Below are positions 44,030-52,079 of a stretch of 64,000 bases of DNA, one piece after another. Positions within the stretch are counted from its first letter, which is position 1, and every line of letters starts with the position of its first letter. The DNA is from Opitutia bacterium (lineage in GTDB: Bacteria; Verrucomicrobiota; Verrucomicrobiia; Opitutales; Opitutaceae). The position numbers and the translations under genes were made by a program. Below the pieces are notes generated by a model. It was given only the letters and a program-made list of their open reading frames with translations. It was not told the origin of the DNA and did not search any database. The stretch is from NCBI GenBank assembly GCA_947453695.1, contig CANGHW010000012.1, positions 1 to 64,000 on the forward strand, written 5' to 3'.

Positions 44030-45234
44030 GACGCCACCTCCTTCCGCACGGCACCCACCAACGCACGGCGCTTGCGCTCGAGGAAGTAACCGAGACCGAT
44101 CACCAGCAGGCCGGTCACAATAAAGAACACGCCGCCCTCCAGCATGGTGCCGAAGAGCACGAAGTAGCGCGTGAATACGTTGAGCGCGAGGCCCACGATC
44201 CCGAGATTGATCCAGCTCTCCCGGCCCGTCTCCAACCCGCGGCGGATCAGGCCGAAGTTGAACACAAAGAGCGCCACGCAGGACAAGCCACCCCAGAGCC
44301 AGCCGGCATCGCCGAGCTCAATTCCCCCTAGATGGGCCGCGACCGGCACGAGGCCCGGCACCAGCCAAATGGCGAGCGACGTCACCTCAGTGCGATTGCG
44401 CCGGAGCGCCGCGAGCACGCCGCCGGCCGCCAACACCACGAGAAATGCCACCGCCTCCCAGCGGGCCGGCACCATGGCGTGATGGCGCCACATGTCGCCC
44501 GACCAGGTGAACCCGAGCGCATAGAGCGCCCAGCAGACCAGCCCGAGGCCCAGTTTCTCATGGAGGCCGGCGAAAAGGGCAAAACTCGTCCGGCGGAGCG
44601 CGAGACCCGCGGTCACTACCGCCACCCCGACCAGGCCGCCCGCGCTCGCGAAGTGGAAAAACTCCTCGTTATACCAGCGCTCTCCGGTCGCGCTGAGGCG
44701 CAACCAGGAATCGGCGGCCTGCAACTCCATGGCCAGCCACGTCAGACCTGCGACCACGCTCACCAACTGCGCCCCCTTGGCCCGCGTGAGCCAAGGCACC
44801 GCGGCAATCCCAACCCACCAGAGCAGCACGCCGTTCGACGGCCGGCTTTCGAGGTGGAAGATCTGACTCACCAGCGCTATCCCGAGCAAAAACAGCACGG
44901 CTCCCACCATGAGACAGGCATCGCCCGTCTTGGGGTAGCGACCGGGCGCGATTTTCCAGCGCCACCCCGCCGCATAGGCCCCGAGAAGCAACGCGATGAC
45001 GCCGGTGATCTTCAGCCAGTCGCCGAGCTGGTCCCAGTTGGCCTTGATCACCAGACTGACGCCCGCGAGCAACAGCGCCCCACCGACGCCGGCAAAAATC
45101 GCGAGAATCCGGCTCGTGCCGGTCTGGGTCACGGGATGCCGGGCGAGCAAGGCGGTGCGAGTATCCGCCCCAATGAGCCCCGCACTCACCCACTCGGTGC
45201 TGAAGCTCGCCAGTTTCTCCTCAAACGACTTCAT
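44026..45234 (-). CDS. DUF2157 membrane protein
   Basis: 402 residues. An N-terminal cytosolic segment (residues 1-40, FSTEWVSAGLIG) is typical of DUF2157. About ten to twelve membrane helices follow, such as ILAIFAGVGGALLLAGVSLVI and GVFFIVTGLLVIGLGYFL. The function is unknown. It starts 3 bp after the MarR stop and overlaps the GDYXXLXY gene by four bases, so the regulator, DUF2157, GDYXXLXY and DUF2339 genes form one unit. Confidence 0.87.
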   Translation of the reverse strand: MKSFEEKLASFSTEWVSAGLIGADTRTALLARHPVTQTGTSRILAIFAGVGGALLLAGVSLVIKANWDQLGDWLKITGVIALLLGAYAAGWRWKIAPGRYPKTGDACLMVGAVLFLLGIALVSQIFHLESRPSNGVLLWWVGIAAVPWLTRAKGAQLVSVVAGLTWLAMELQAADSWLRLSATGERWYNEEFFHFASAGGLVGVAVVTAGLALRRTSFALFAGLHEKLGLGLVCWALYALGFTWSGDMWRHHAMVPARWEAVAFLVVLAAGGVLAALRRNRTEVTSLAIWLVPGLVPVAAHLGGIELGDAGWLWGGLSCVALFVFNFGLIRRGLETGRESWINLGIVGLALNVFTRYFVLFGTMLEGGVFFIVTGLLVIGLGYFLERKRRALVGAVRKEVAS

Positions 45235-45237
45235 GGC

Positions 45238-45696
45238 TCAGCGCTCCTCCGGCAGCTGCCAACTCGTAGCTCCGGCCTCCAGCAAACGGAGGGTGGCCAG
45301 ACAGGCCGCGGCCTCGCGGGCTCCGACCTTGCCGGTCACCTGCGCCACCACCTCGAGGTAAAGCGGCGACGCCTTCTCCCACAAGGCACGCCCCGCCGGC
45401 GTGAGCGTGATCAGATATACCCGGCGGTCTTCCGGATGATCCGCCCGCCGCACCCAGCCGGACTTCTCCATGCGATCGAGCAAGCCCGTGACATTGGAAC
45501 GATCCACGAGGAGCTCATCGCTCAACACGCGCTGACTGAGCCCCGCCTCGGAGCGGGAAAGAATGTTCAAGACATTGAACTGCGCTCCCGTGAGCCCCAG
45601 GGGGCGAAACAACCGCTGACTTTCCCGCAGGAAAGCCTCCGCCGTGCTCAACACCGCCGCCACCAAGGCCAGATCGCGCTCCGGTTTTCTTTTCAT
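45238..45696 (-). CDS. MarR-family transcriptional regulator
   Basis: A 152-residue winged-helix regulator. LTGAQFNVLNILSRSEAGLSQRVLSDELLVDRSNVTGLLDRMEKSGWVRR is the DNA-binding region (helices 3-4), and HPEDRRVYLITLTPAGRAL forms the wing. It is the first gene of the six-gene minus-strand unit ending at 37018. A palindrome just upstream (45721-45734) is a candidate autoregulatory site. The ligand is unknown. Confidence 0.92.
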   Translation of the reverse strand: MKRKPERDLALVAAVLSTAEAFLRESQRLFRPLGLTGAQFNVLNILSRSEAGLSQRVLSDELLVDRSNVTGLLDRMEKSGWVRRADHPEDRRVYLITLTPAGRALWEKASPLYLEVVAQVTGKVGAREAAACLATLRLLEAGATSWQLPEER

Positions 45697-45720
45697 GGCC
45701 GAAACGCTGACAGCTCATTA

Positions 45721-45734
45721 GTTGATATGTCAAC
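45721..45734 (-). promoter_or_regulatory. Candidate MarR operator
   Basis: GTTGA-TATG-TCAAC is an inverted repeat with 5-bp arms and a 4-bp spacer, 25 bp upstream of the MarR start. On the minus strand it includes TTGACA, a good -35 hexamer, so a bound repressor could block the polymerase. It overlaps the stop of the TOPRIM-like gene upstream. Confidence 0.5.
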
Positions 45735-46371
45735 GGTTTATTTGACTCCACTCCCGCACCTCCCTCGCCAAGGCGGCAAAGCCCGGGAAATCATGCTCCA
45801 GCCGGCGGGGATTCCGCCGGATCCGCTCCAGTTCGTGATGCGCGCAGCGAATCTCGTGCGGCAGGCTGGGCCGATCGGTGCCGTAGACCCGCCACTTCAA
45901 TTCCGCGCGGGTGAAGGGCAACTGCCCGCGCTCCTGCCCCATGGTCCACGCCTCCTCGGACACGGACTGATCCCGCCCGCACAGCAACCACGCCTCGAGC
46001 GCCGGCACGGCGACACCCACGGCGCGCAGCACCCGCGTGCGCCCGTGCGCCGGCGGCAGTTTCTTCACGGTCCGGCGAAAGACCCCGCGGAGCAGACACA
46101 TCCGGCAATGCGGATGAAAATAGCCGGGCGCGTCGTGCGCCGCGGTGTGCACAATCGATTCATCGGAGTCGCAGCTCACGACGAGCGCATCGGTATCAGT
46201 GTTAAAGTGGAGGTGCCGAATCACCGCCGGCAGCACTTGCATCACATTGGGCCAGCCCCGGGCCCGCAGCCCCAGGCCGACAAAGTGCGGCGGCGCTTCC
46301 AGCACCGCCTCGACCAAAATCTTCAGCACCGCTTCGTCGGCCGGCGATTCGCTCAGGAGGGCGACCTTCAT
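45730..46371 (-). CDS. TOPRIM / DUF4276-like protein paired with AAA ATPase
   Basis: 213 residues from the ATG at 46371, which overlaps the ATPase stop (46368) by four bases. The N-terminus LLSESPADEAVLKIL has an acid at residue 8, and VVSCDSDES provides D68 and D70, the spacing of a TOPRIM-like metal site. The segment AVGVAVPALEAWLLCG resembles the conserved EaWll core of DUF4276. Such proteins occur as the second subunit beside OLD-type ATPases. Nuclease activity is inferred, not visible. Confidence 0.55.
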   Translation of the reverse strand: MKVALLSESPADEAVLKILVEAVLEAPPHFVGLGLRARGWPNVMQVLPAVIRHLHFNTDTDALVVSCDSDESIVHTAAHDAPGYFHPHCRMCLLRGVFRRTVKKLPPAHGRTRVLRAVGVAVPALEAWLLCGRDQSVSEEAWTMGQERGQLPFTRAELKWRVYGTDRPSLPHEIRCAHHELERIRRNPRRLEHDFPGFAALAREVREWSQINR

Positions 46372-47348
46372 CGCTCTTCCGGCACACCGCCGAGAATGCC
46401 ACTGAACCACATGTCACCGAGCGAGCCCTCCTGCATCAACTCCGCCAAATCAGCGCGGTCCGACAAGCGCTCGAACTTCGCCTCCGTGCCCTGTTTCTGG
46501 GAGATCACGATCTCCTCCGGATGGTCGCGGAAGAGATCGAGGAGATAAGGCGAATGCGTCGTCGCAATCACTTGGGTGGGCGGACGCGGCAAACCAAAGG
46601 AAGCCGGATAGCTCAGCCGGTAGAGTAGATCGCGCACCTCCCGCAGCATGCGCGGATGGATCCCCCGATCGATTTCCTCAATACAGAGCACGGCCGGCGG
46701 CGCCGGATCAAACGCCAGCACGAGTATGCCCAGCAGGTAGAGCGTGCCCTGGGAAAGATTATCGGCGGTGACGCGACTGCCGTCGTTGAGGATCATCACC
46801 AATTCCATCACCCCACCCTCGCGCGGCTCGACCGTCAGTTGCCGGAACTCCGGCAGCAGACGAATAAGTTCGGCGGACAACGCCCGAAAGGCGTCGGGCT
46901 GGTGGGCCTGCAGATAGGCCAGCACACCGACGAGATTTTCTCCGTGCAACGACAGCGCCGAGTTCGGTGCCGGGGGAGCAAACTCGGCGAGTGCGTCGTG
47001 ATCGAGGAGGTAGCTGCGAATGCTCCTCAACTCCGTTTGCAACGCCGGCCAGCCGGCGGCGCCGGGCGGCGTGACATGGAGGAAATCACAGACATTTTCC
47101 GAGATACAACCGAGGCGCACCTGCACGGCGTCATGCGGCACCGCAAAGCGAAACTCAATTTCCGGGCCGCCCGGTTTCTGCACGCCGTCGGCGAGCGGCA
47201 ACTTGGCGAGTGAGCGCAGGCGCAGGAGCGCCTGGATCAAACTGGTCTTACCACTCCCGTTGGGGCCGATGACCAGATTGAACGCGGAGAGCACGAGGCT
47301 GGTGCCGCGCAGCGCTTTGAAATTCTTGAAGGCGACCGAGGCGATCAC
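46368..47348 (-). CDS. AAA family ATPase (OLD/ABC-type)
   Basis: A 326-residue P-loop ATPase of the AAA_21/SMC-like kind. Walker A GPNGSGKT is at residues 28-35, the signature-like LSQG at 198-201, Walker B VLCIEEID at 220-227 with the catalytic Glu, and the switch His in ATTHSPYLLD at 265. It ends without its own TOPRIM domain; that function seems to be supplied by the overlapping downstream gene. Two-gene OLD-like pairs are known in phage defence, so this is a candidate defence module. It is divergent from a 150-bp spacer with a hairpin. Confidence 0.85.
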   Translation of the reverse strand: MIASVAFKNFKALRGTSLVLSAFNLVIGPNGSGKTSLIQALLRLRSLAKLPLADGVQKPGGPEIEFRFAVPHDAVQVRLGCISENVCDFLHVTPPGAAGWPALQTELRSIRSYLLDHDALAEFAPPAPNSALSLHGENLVGVLAYLQAHQPDAFRALSAELIRLLPEFRQLTVEPREGGVMELVMILNDGSRVTADNLSQGTLYLLGILVLAFDPAPPAVLCIEEIDRGIHPRMLREVRDLLYRLSYPASFGLPRPPTQVIATTHSPYLLDLFRDHPEEIVISQKQGTEAKFERLSDRADLAELMQEGSLGDMWFSGILGGVPEER

Positions 47349-47496
47349 GCCCGAACTATTTCACACCCGTCCCGATTGTCACGCATTCGTCACGCCGCCG
47401 CCGTGAAAACGACGCAAAACGTGGGTATGGTATCGTCATGCGCAGGGGTTCATAGCCAGCGCAGATCGGTCAGTTGTCAGAAGTGTGGTTAACGCG

Positions 47497-47533
47497 AAAC
47501 GCCGCCCTGGGGTTTGGGCGGCGTTTCTATTTT
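47497..47533. terminator. Strong hairpin, probable (bidirectional) terminator
   Basis: A perfect 11-bp stem AAACGCCGCCC / GGGCGGCGTTT with an 8-base loop. On the plus strand it is followed by CTATTTT; on the minus strand by a poorer CGCGTT. It lies 22 bp past the stop of the AsmA-like gene (minus strand), which it probably terminates. Its better T-tract faces plus, where no gene is visible. Confidence 0.6.
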
Positions 47534-47547
47534 ACGGACGCGACGGG

Positions 47548-50500
47548 CTATTTGCCGCCGCCGATCAGGCGATTAAAGAGTTCGGAGGCCTTCTCAGTCA
47601 CGCCGGCCTTCTCCAAGGCGAGACCGGCCAGGGCGCGATTGAGTTCGGTCGTGTCGGGGCGACCCAGGGTGCCCGCCACTTTTAGCGGCAGGGTGCACCC
47701 GATATATCCCAAGTCGTCCGGCGTGGAATCAAGCACGCCCAGGTATTTCAACAAATCCCCCTGGCGCCCCCGGGCGCGGAGCTTGAACTCCATGGCGAGG
47801 CAGCCATCGAGCAGAGACTGGGTCGCCTGCCCGGCGATGGTGCCGGAGCCACTGAGGCGAAACTCCGGCGCGATCAGCGTGAAATCTTTGAGCACGGTGT
47901 GAAAGGACCCGTCGCGGGTCAGCACGACGTTGAGTTGGTCATAGGGGACCAAACTCAAGTTTTTCGTCAGCTCCGCGACGGCCTGAGCACGCCCCGCGAT
48001 GTCGGCAAAGTCTTTCTTCCCGGTGACCGAACCAAAGAGACTGCCCACGGCAGCGACGCCCGCCGCCAGCTTGCCCGTCGTCTCGGCCTTGGCCGCGTAG
48101 CTTACCGGCACCCCCCGAAAAAAGCCGCCCTTGCTCGTGCAGTGCAGCGCCCCCTGCGAGGCTTGCGCGAGCTCGCTCAACGAAATCACGGAGGCGGAAA
48201 CCTTGGTCGCCAGCGTGAAGCGTCCCTCCACGGGTGGAGGCACCCCTGGATTAATGGCCCGAAAGAACGGTGCGGGATCGAACTCATTAACCACCACATC
48301 GGCCGCCAGCCCAAAGGGCCGGGTCGCCCGGGCATCGAAGGTAAGGTCACCACTGGCCTTCGCCTCGGCCCCCTCCCCTAACCCGGCTTTGAAATTAACC
48401 AAGCGTGCCGCCCCCGCCTCGAGCCGCAAGGTGCCACTGACATCAGTCACCTGCACCAGGTCGGAATAGATCACCTTGGCCAGTGCGAGCGCCACCTGAC
48501 CGCTAAATCCGGCCCACGGCGGGGCCACGATCTTCGCGTCCGCACTCGCCGCGACGGGGGCGGCCGGAGCGAGCGGGACCGCGAGTAATTGCAGATCCTG
48601 CACCACGAGCAGCGTGCTTGTCACGTGGGCATCAACGGCAAATCCCGCCTTCACCGGCGTAAGGGTGCCCGACAGCGTGAGGTCGGATTTACGTCCAGCG
48701 TGGTCCACCGCCAGCGGTGCGGTGAGGGTCACGACCCCGTTGGCGGCCACATCGGCGCGAACTTCCGCCGTGAGAGCAGGAAGTTTTCCCTCCGCCAGCT
48801 TGGCCTCCGTGGTCAGCTCCGTCACCGCAAACTTGGTCTGCAGTTCGGTCGTTGCCCCCACACTCACCACAAAATCACCGGCCGCCCGGCCGCCGGTCAA
48901 AACGAGCAGGCCGGTGGCCGCGGGCTGGCGCAACAGCGCCGGCAGGTCGGCGATAAAACTACCAGCGGCTTTGACGGGCTGAGCGTTCCCGACGAGCTGC
49001 CCCAGCTTGGCCTCGAGTTGCAGCAGGCGCTGACCGCCACTCGCCATCGCCAGCGGAGAACACTGGGCCTGCCAGCCCTGCGGAGTATAGTCCGCCGAGG
49101 GATTGAGCGACAGATCGACGTCGCGGAGAAGCGGGCGATCTCCCTGGGCGAGGGAAACGCGCGTGACGGACAGGGGCGCTTTGGCGCGAAGCGCGAAGCC
49201 TCCCTGGTTGGCCATCGCGGCAAATTCTCCGCGGAGATCATCGCCAGAAATCGCGTAATCGCGAATAAAGGGGCGCGCCCAGGCGAGCGGGAGACCGTGC
49301 AGCACCAAGCCGAGTAGCTCGCGCGCCGGATCGGCGACCTTCAGCTGGCCGGTCGTGGCGTTGAATTCAAAGGGCTGCAGGGCAAACACGCTGGCGACGG
49401 GGCGAGCGTTGCGGACCTCGGCCTTGAGCTGCTCGACCCGCAGGCTGCCCCCGCGCCGCGCGACGTCGAATTCCGTGACGAGACGCACGGCGCCGATGAC
49501 CGAGAGCTCCGGTCGAAACACCCCGAGCTGGTCGACCGAGGCATCGAGCTTGCCCGACAGGTGAACCTCGCCGGTGGAGGTCTCGGCATCGAATACGCCC
49601 GCGCCATCGAGCGCGAAGACCGGCAGAGGCCGGCCAAGGGTAAAAGGGGCGAGATCGGCATCACGCACATCCAGTTTCCACGTGCCGGCGAGATGACTCC
49701 CGGCGACAGGCAAGTCTGCCTTCAGGCTGGCGAGGAGCCGAGTCGTATCGGACAGCAACAAAGCGTAGGATTCGCCCGTCGCCGTGCGGGTGGCGGTAAT
49801 GTCGGCGGCCAGCTTCACGCCTCGGGGAAACTGCGGACCGGTAGCGGCGGCCTCGGCCTGGGTCGCCAGCCGCGTAAAGGTGCGCGGCGTGTCCATCGTG
49901 GCGGCCAAGTGCCCGGTCAGAGACAACGTCGTAACCGGGAGGTCAGCCCCGGCCAGATTCACATCCGTCGTGAACGTGAACACGCCCTCGCGGCCGGCGG
50001 CGAGTCCACCGCCTTTGAAGATCAAATGGGCCCGCCCCGCCTTCATCCCAGGTGCAGGTGGGAGCAGCACGTCGCCCTCGAGTTCCACCCCGTCGAGTAT
50101 CAGATCAAACGGCAGCGCGGATTGCGCAAAGATCCCTTGAAAAATCTGGGTGGCCGCCGCTAGGGGTGCCGTCACGGGAGCCGCCGAATTCGCGGTCACC
50201 GGAGCGGCGGACGGGAAGACAAAACGGCTTAGATCCAGCGTCCATCCCTTGGCCATGAGGCGGCGGACACTGATCTTCTGATTCAGGCCGGCCTCAATGA
50301 CCGATAGTTCAGCGGAAAAAATCGGGAGCTCGATGATCGCCCCGTCCTGCTCCAGGCGGACATCGTGCAGCTCCACCGTCTGAAATCCCGCGGAGAGGTT
50401 ACCCAGCGTAGCTTTGACCTTTGTCTGGCAAGCCAGAGCTCGGCGGGCGGCCCACGTTTGCACGCCGGAATGCAAGACCAGTCCACCCGCCAAAAGCAGG

Positions 50501-50553
50501 AGAACCAGCATCAAGGCGGTGCCGAGGAGTAGAAGCCGGACCGGTTTCTTCAT
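47548..50553 (-). CDS. AsmA-like large exported/inner-membrane-anchored protein
   Basis: 1001 residues from the ATG at 50553 (MKKPVRLLLLG). There is one N-terminal membrane anchor (LLLLGTALMLVLLLLAGGLVL), then a long repetitive beta-rich periplasmic body rich in Ala, Leu and Thr. The C-terminal block with LSLVPYDQLNVVLTRDGSFH and FTLIAPEFRLSGSGTI matches AsmA_2/DUF3971-like regions. AsmA-family proteins form lipid-transfer bridges between membranes. No operon partner is visible. The homologous group is large and divergent, so the precise family is uncertain. Confidence 0.72.
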   Translation of the reverse strand: MKKPVRLLLLGTALMLVLLLLAGGLVLHSGVQTWAARRALACQTKVKATLGNLSAGFQTVELHDVRLEQDGAIIELPIFSAELSVIEAGLNQKISVRRLMAKGWTLDLSRFVFPSAAPVTANSAAPVTAPLAAATQIFQGIFAQSALPFDLILDGVELEGDVLLPPAPGMKAGRAHLIFKGGGLAAGREGVFTFTTDVNLAGADLPVTTLSLTGHLAATMDTPRTFTRLATQAEAAATGPQFPRGVKLAADITATRTATGESYALLLSDTTRLLASLKADLPVAGSHLAGTWKLDVRDADLAPFTLGRPLPVFALDGAGVFDAETSTGEVHLSGKLDASVDQLGVFRPELSVIGAVRLVTEFDVARRGGSLRVEQLKAEVRNARPVASVFALQPFEFNATTGQLKVADPARELLGLVLHGLPLAWARPFIRDYAISGDDLRGEFAAMANQGGFALRAKAPLSVTRVSLAQGDRPLLRDVDLSLNPSADYTPQGWQAQCSPLAMASGGQRLLQLEAKLGQLVGNAQPVKAAGSFIADLPALLRQPAATGLLVLTGGRAAGDFVVSVGATTELQTKFAVTELTTEAKLAEGKLPALTAEVRADVAANGVVTLTAPLAVDHAGRKSDLTLSGTLTPVKAGFAVDAHVTSTLLVVQDLQLLAVPLAPAAPVAASADAKIVAPPWAGFSGQVALALAKVIYSDLVQVTDVSGTLRLEAGAARLVNFKAGLGEGAEAKASGDLTFDARATRPFGLAADVVVNEFDPAPFFRAINPGVPPPVEGRFTLATKVSASVISLSELAQASQGALHCTSKGGFFRGVPVSYAAKAETTGKLAAGVAAVGSLFGSVTGKKDFADIAGRAQAVAELTKNLSLVPYDQLNVVLTRDGSFHTVLKDFTLIAPEFRLSGSGTIAGQATQSLLDGCLAMEFKLRARGRQGDLLKYLGVLDSTPDDLGYIGCTLPLKVAGTLGRPDTTELNRALAGLALEKAGVTEKASELFNRLIGGGK

Positions 50554-50681
50554 GAACAGGGAGCGCTGCAATGACACCACACCCCACGGAGGGTTGCGAA
50601 CCGAGTGTGGGAATATTTTTGAACGCCGCGCGGGGCGGCACCGAGACTACCGTTCAACCGCGGTGAGCTCGGTGCGACGGG

Positions 50682-50706
50682 AAAAAGGCGGACCGAGGTC
50701 CGCCTT
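50682..50706 (-). terminator. Rho-independent terminator of RND operon
   Basis: Perfect 10-bp stem AAGGCGGACC / GGTCCGCCTT (50685-50694 with 50697-50706) with a 2-base gap. On the minus strand it runs into a TTTTTCCC tract. It lies just past the stop of the TolC-like gene. Confidence 0.88.
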
Positions 50707-50710
50707 GTGC

Positions 50711-52063
50711 TCAAGGCGTCGTCAGAAATTCGTCCGCCTGCCCCATGGCTCTGCGAAGACTGGCGACGGCGACGTTGTAGCCGTAGTAGGCTTGGAGTTG
50801 GTTGGTCCGGGCCGTGGTGAGATCGACCTGGGCCGAAAGAACATCGAGCTGGGTGCCGGTGCCGGCGTTGTAACGGGCATTGGCGAGACGAACCGCCTCC
50901 TCGGCCTGCTCGACGACTTTCTGCGAGGCATCGGCGAGTTCGCTGGCCTGCTGCCATTGCGAAAACGCCCGGCGCACCTCGATCTCGGCCCCGAGTTGGG
51001 CTTCGGTCAGCGAGAGCTTTGTCTGCTCCAGCACCGAACGCGCCTGGGCGACCTTACCAGCGGTCGCACGGCCGTCGAAGATGTTCCACTGCGACTGCAC
51101 CCCGACGAGCCAGCCATCCTTGGAGTCACCAAACGAGTTGGTGCCGCCCTTGCGCAGCTGGTAGCCACCAAAGGCCGAGACCGTCGGCTGGAAACCCGAC
51201 TTGGCGGCGACGACCGATTCCTCGCGCGCGGAGGAGAGCTTGGCGAGGCGTTGCAGGTCGGGACGATTGTTGTGGGCGGCACTAAAGGCGGACTGGAGAT
51301 CAAACGTCACGGGCGTGTAGCTCAATGTGCCGACGAAGTCGGGAATCTTCCGCAGATACTCCTCCTTGTTGGTCGTAAAGCCGAGCGATTGCCGCAGGGC
51401 TTCGACCGCCAGGCGCCAGTCGTTGCGCGCGGTGATGAGCGGAGCCTTGGCATTGGCGACCGCCACTTCGGCCCGCAGCTTCTCGAAGCTGGAAACCGTG
51501 CCGGCATTGAAGCGATCGGTGACGGTCTTCAACTGCTGCTGCAAGAGCTCGAGGTTCTTTTCCTGCACAGTGATCTTTTCCCGAGCGAGCAGGACATTAT
51601 AGAACGAGGTGCGCACGGTGAGGAGCGCATCATTGATCACTGACTTCAGGTCGAGCAGAGCGGCATCGCGAGCGAGCGTCGAACTCTTGATCGAGGAACG
51701 CACGCCGCCACCCGCATAGATGACTTGGGAGGCGGTGAGACTGATCGCCCACGCGCGGTCACTGGGCGGGGCGGTCTGGGTAATCTCTTTGTCGTTGAGC
51801 TGATACGAGGCGTTGGCCGCCACCGTGGGAATCTCGCGGGCGCTGACCTCGACCACGACGCCCTCCTGCTGCTTGATGCGCTCGCGCGCCTGACGGATGG
51901 CGAAGTTGTTATCGAGTGCGAAACGAATCGAAGTCGGCAGATCGAGCTGATCCGGCACGGGTTGCTGGGGCGTCGGGTCGGCGGCCTGCAGCGAGGCCAA
52001 GCCAAAGGCGAGCGCGGCCAGCGGTGCGGCCACCGGCGTGAAGTGATGACGGGCTAGTTTCAT
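50711..52063 (-). CDS. TolC-family outer-membrane efflux channel
   Basis: 450 residues from the ATG at 52063. A signal peptide (LAALAFGLASLQAA) is followed by two copies of the TolC coiled-coil repeat. LPTSIRFALDNNFAIRQARERI begins the first and RPDLQRLAKLSSAREESV lies in the second. The closing helix EEAVRLANARYNAGTGTQLDVLSAQ is characteristic. It supplies the outer-membrane duct for the RND pump encoded upstream (16-bp gap). Confidence 0.93.
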   Translation of the reverse strand: MKLARHHFTPVAAPLAALAFGLASLQAADPTPQQPVPDQLDLPTSIRFALDNNFAIRQARERIKQQEGVVVEVSAREIPTVAANASYQLNDKEITQTAPPSDRAWAISLTASQVIYAGGGVRSSIKSSTLARDAALLDLKSVINDALLTVRTSFYNVLLAREKITVQEKNLELLQQQLKTVTDRFNAGTVSSFEKLRAEVAVANAKAPLITARNDWRLAVEALRQSLGFTTNKEEYLRKIPDFVGTLSYTPVTFDLQSAFSAAHNNRPDLQRLAKLSSAREESVVAAKSGFQPTVSAFGGYQLRKGGTNSFGDSKDGWLVGVQSQWNIFDGRATAGKVAQARSVLEQTKLSLTEAQLGAEIEVRRAFSQWQQASELADASQKVVEQAEEAVRLANARYNAGTGTQLDVLSAQVDLTTARTNQLQAYYGYNVAVASLRRAMGQADEFLTTP

Positions 52064-52079
52064 GGCGGAACGTAGGGAG

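Noticed and set aside
47400-47500. Possible tRNA (GGTTCATAGCC resembles a T-arm)
   Set aside because: No acceptor stem, anticodon arm or CCA-compatible end can be folded around it.
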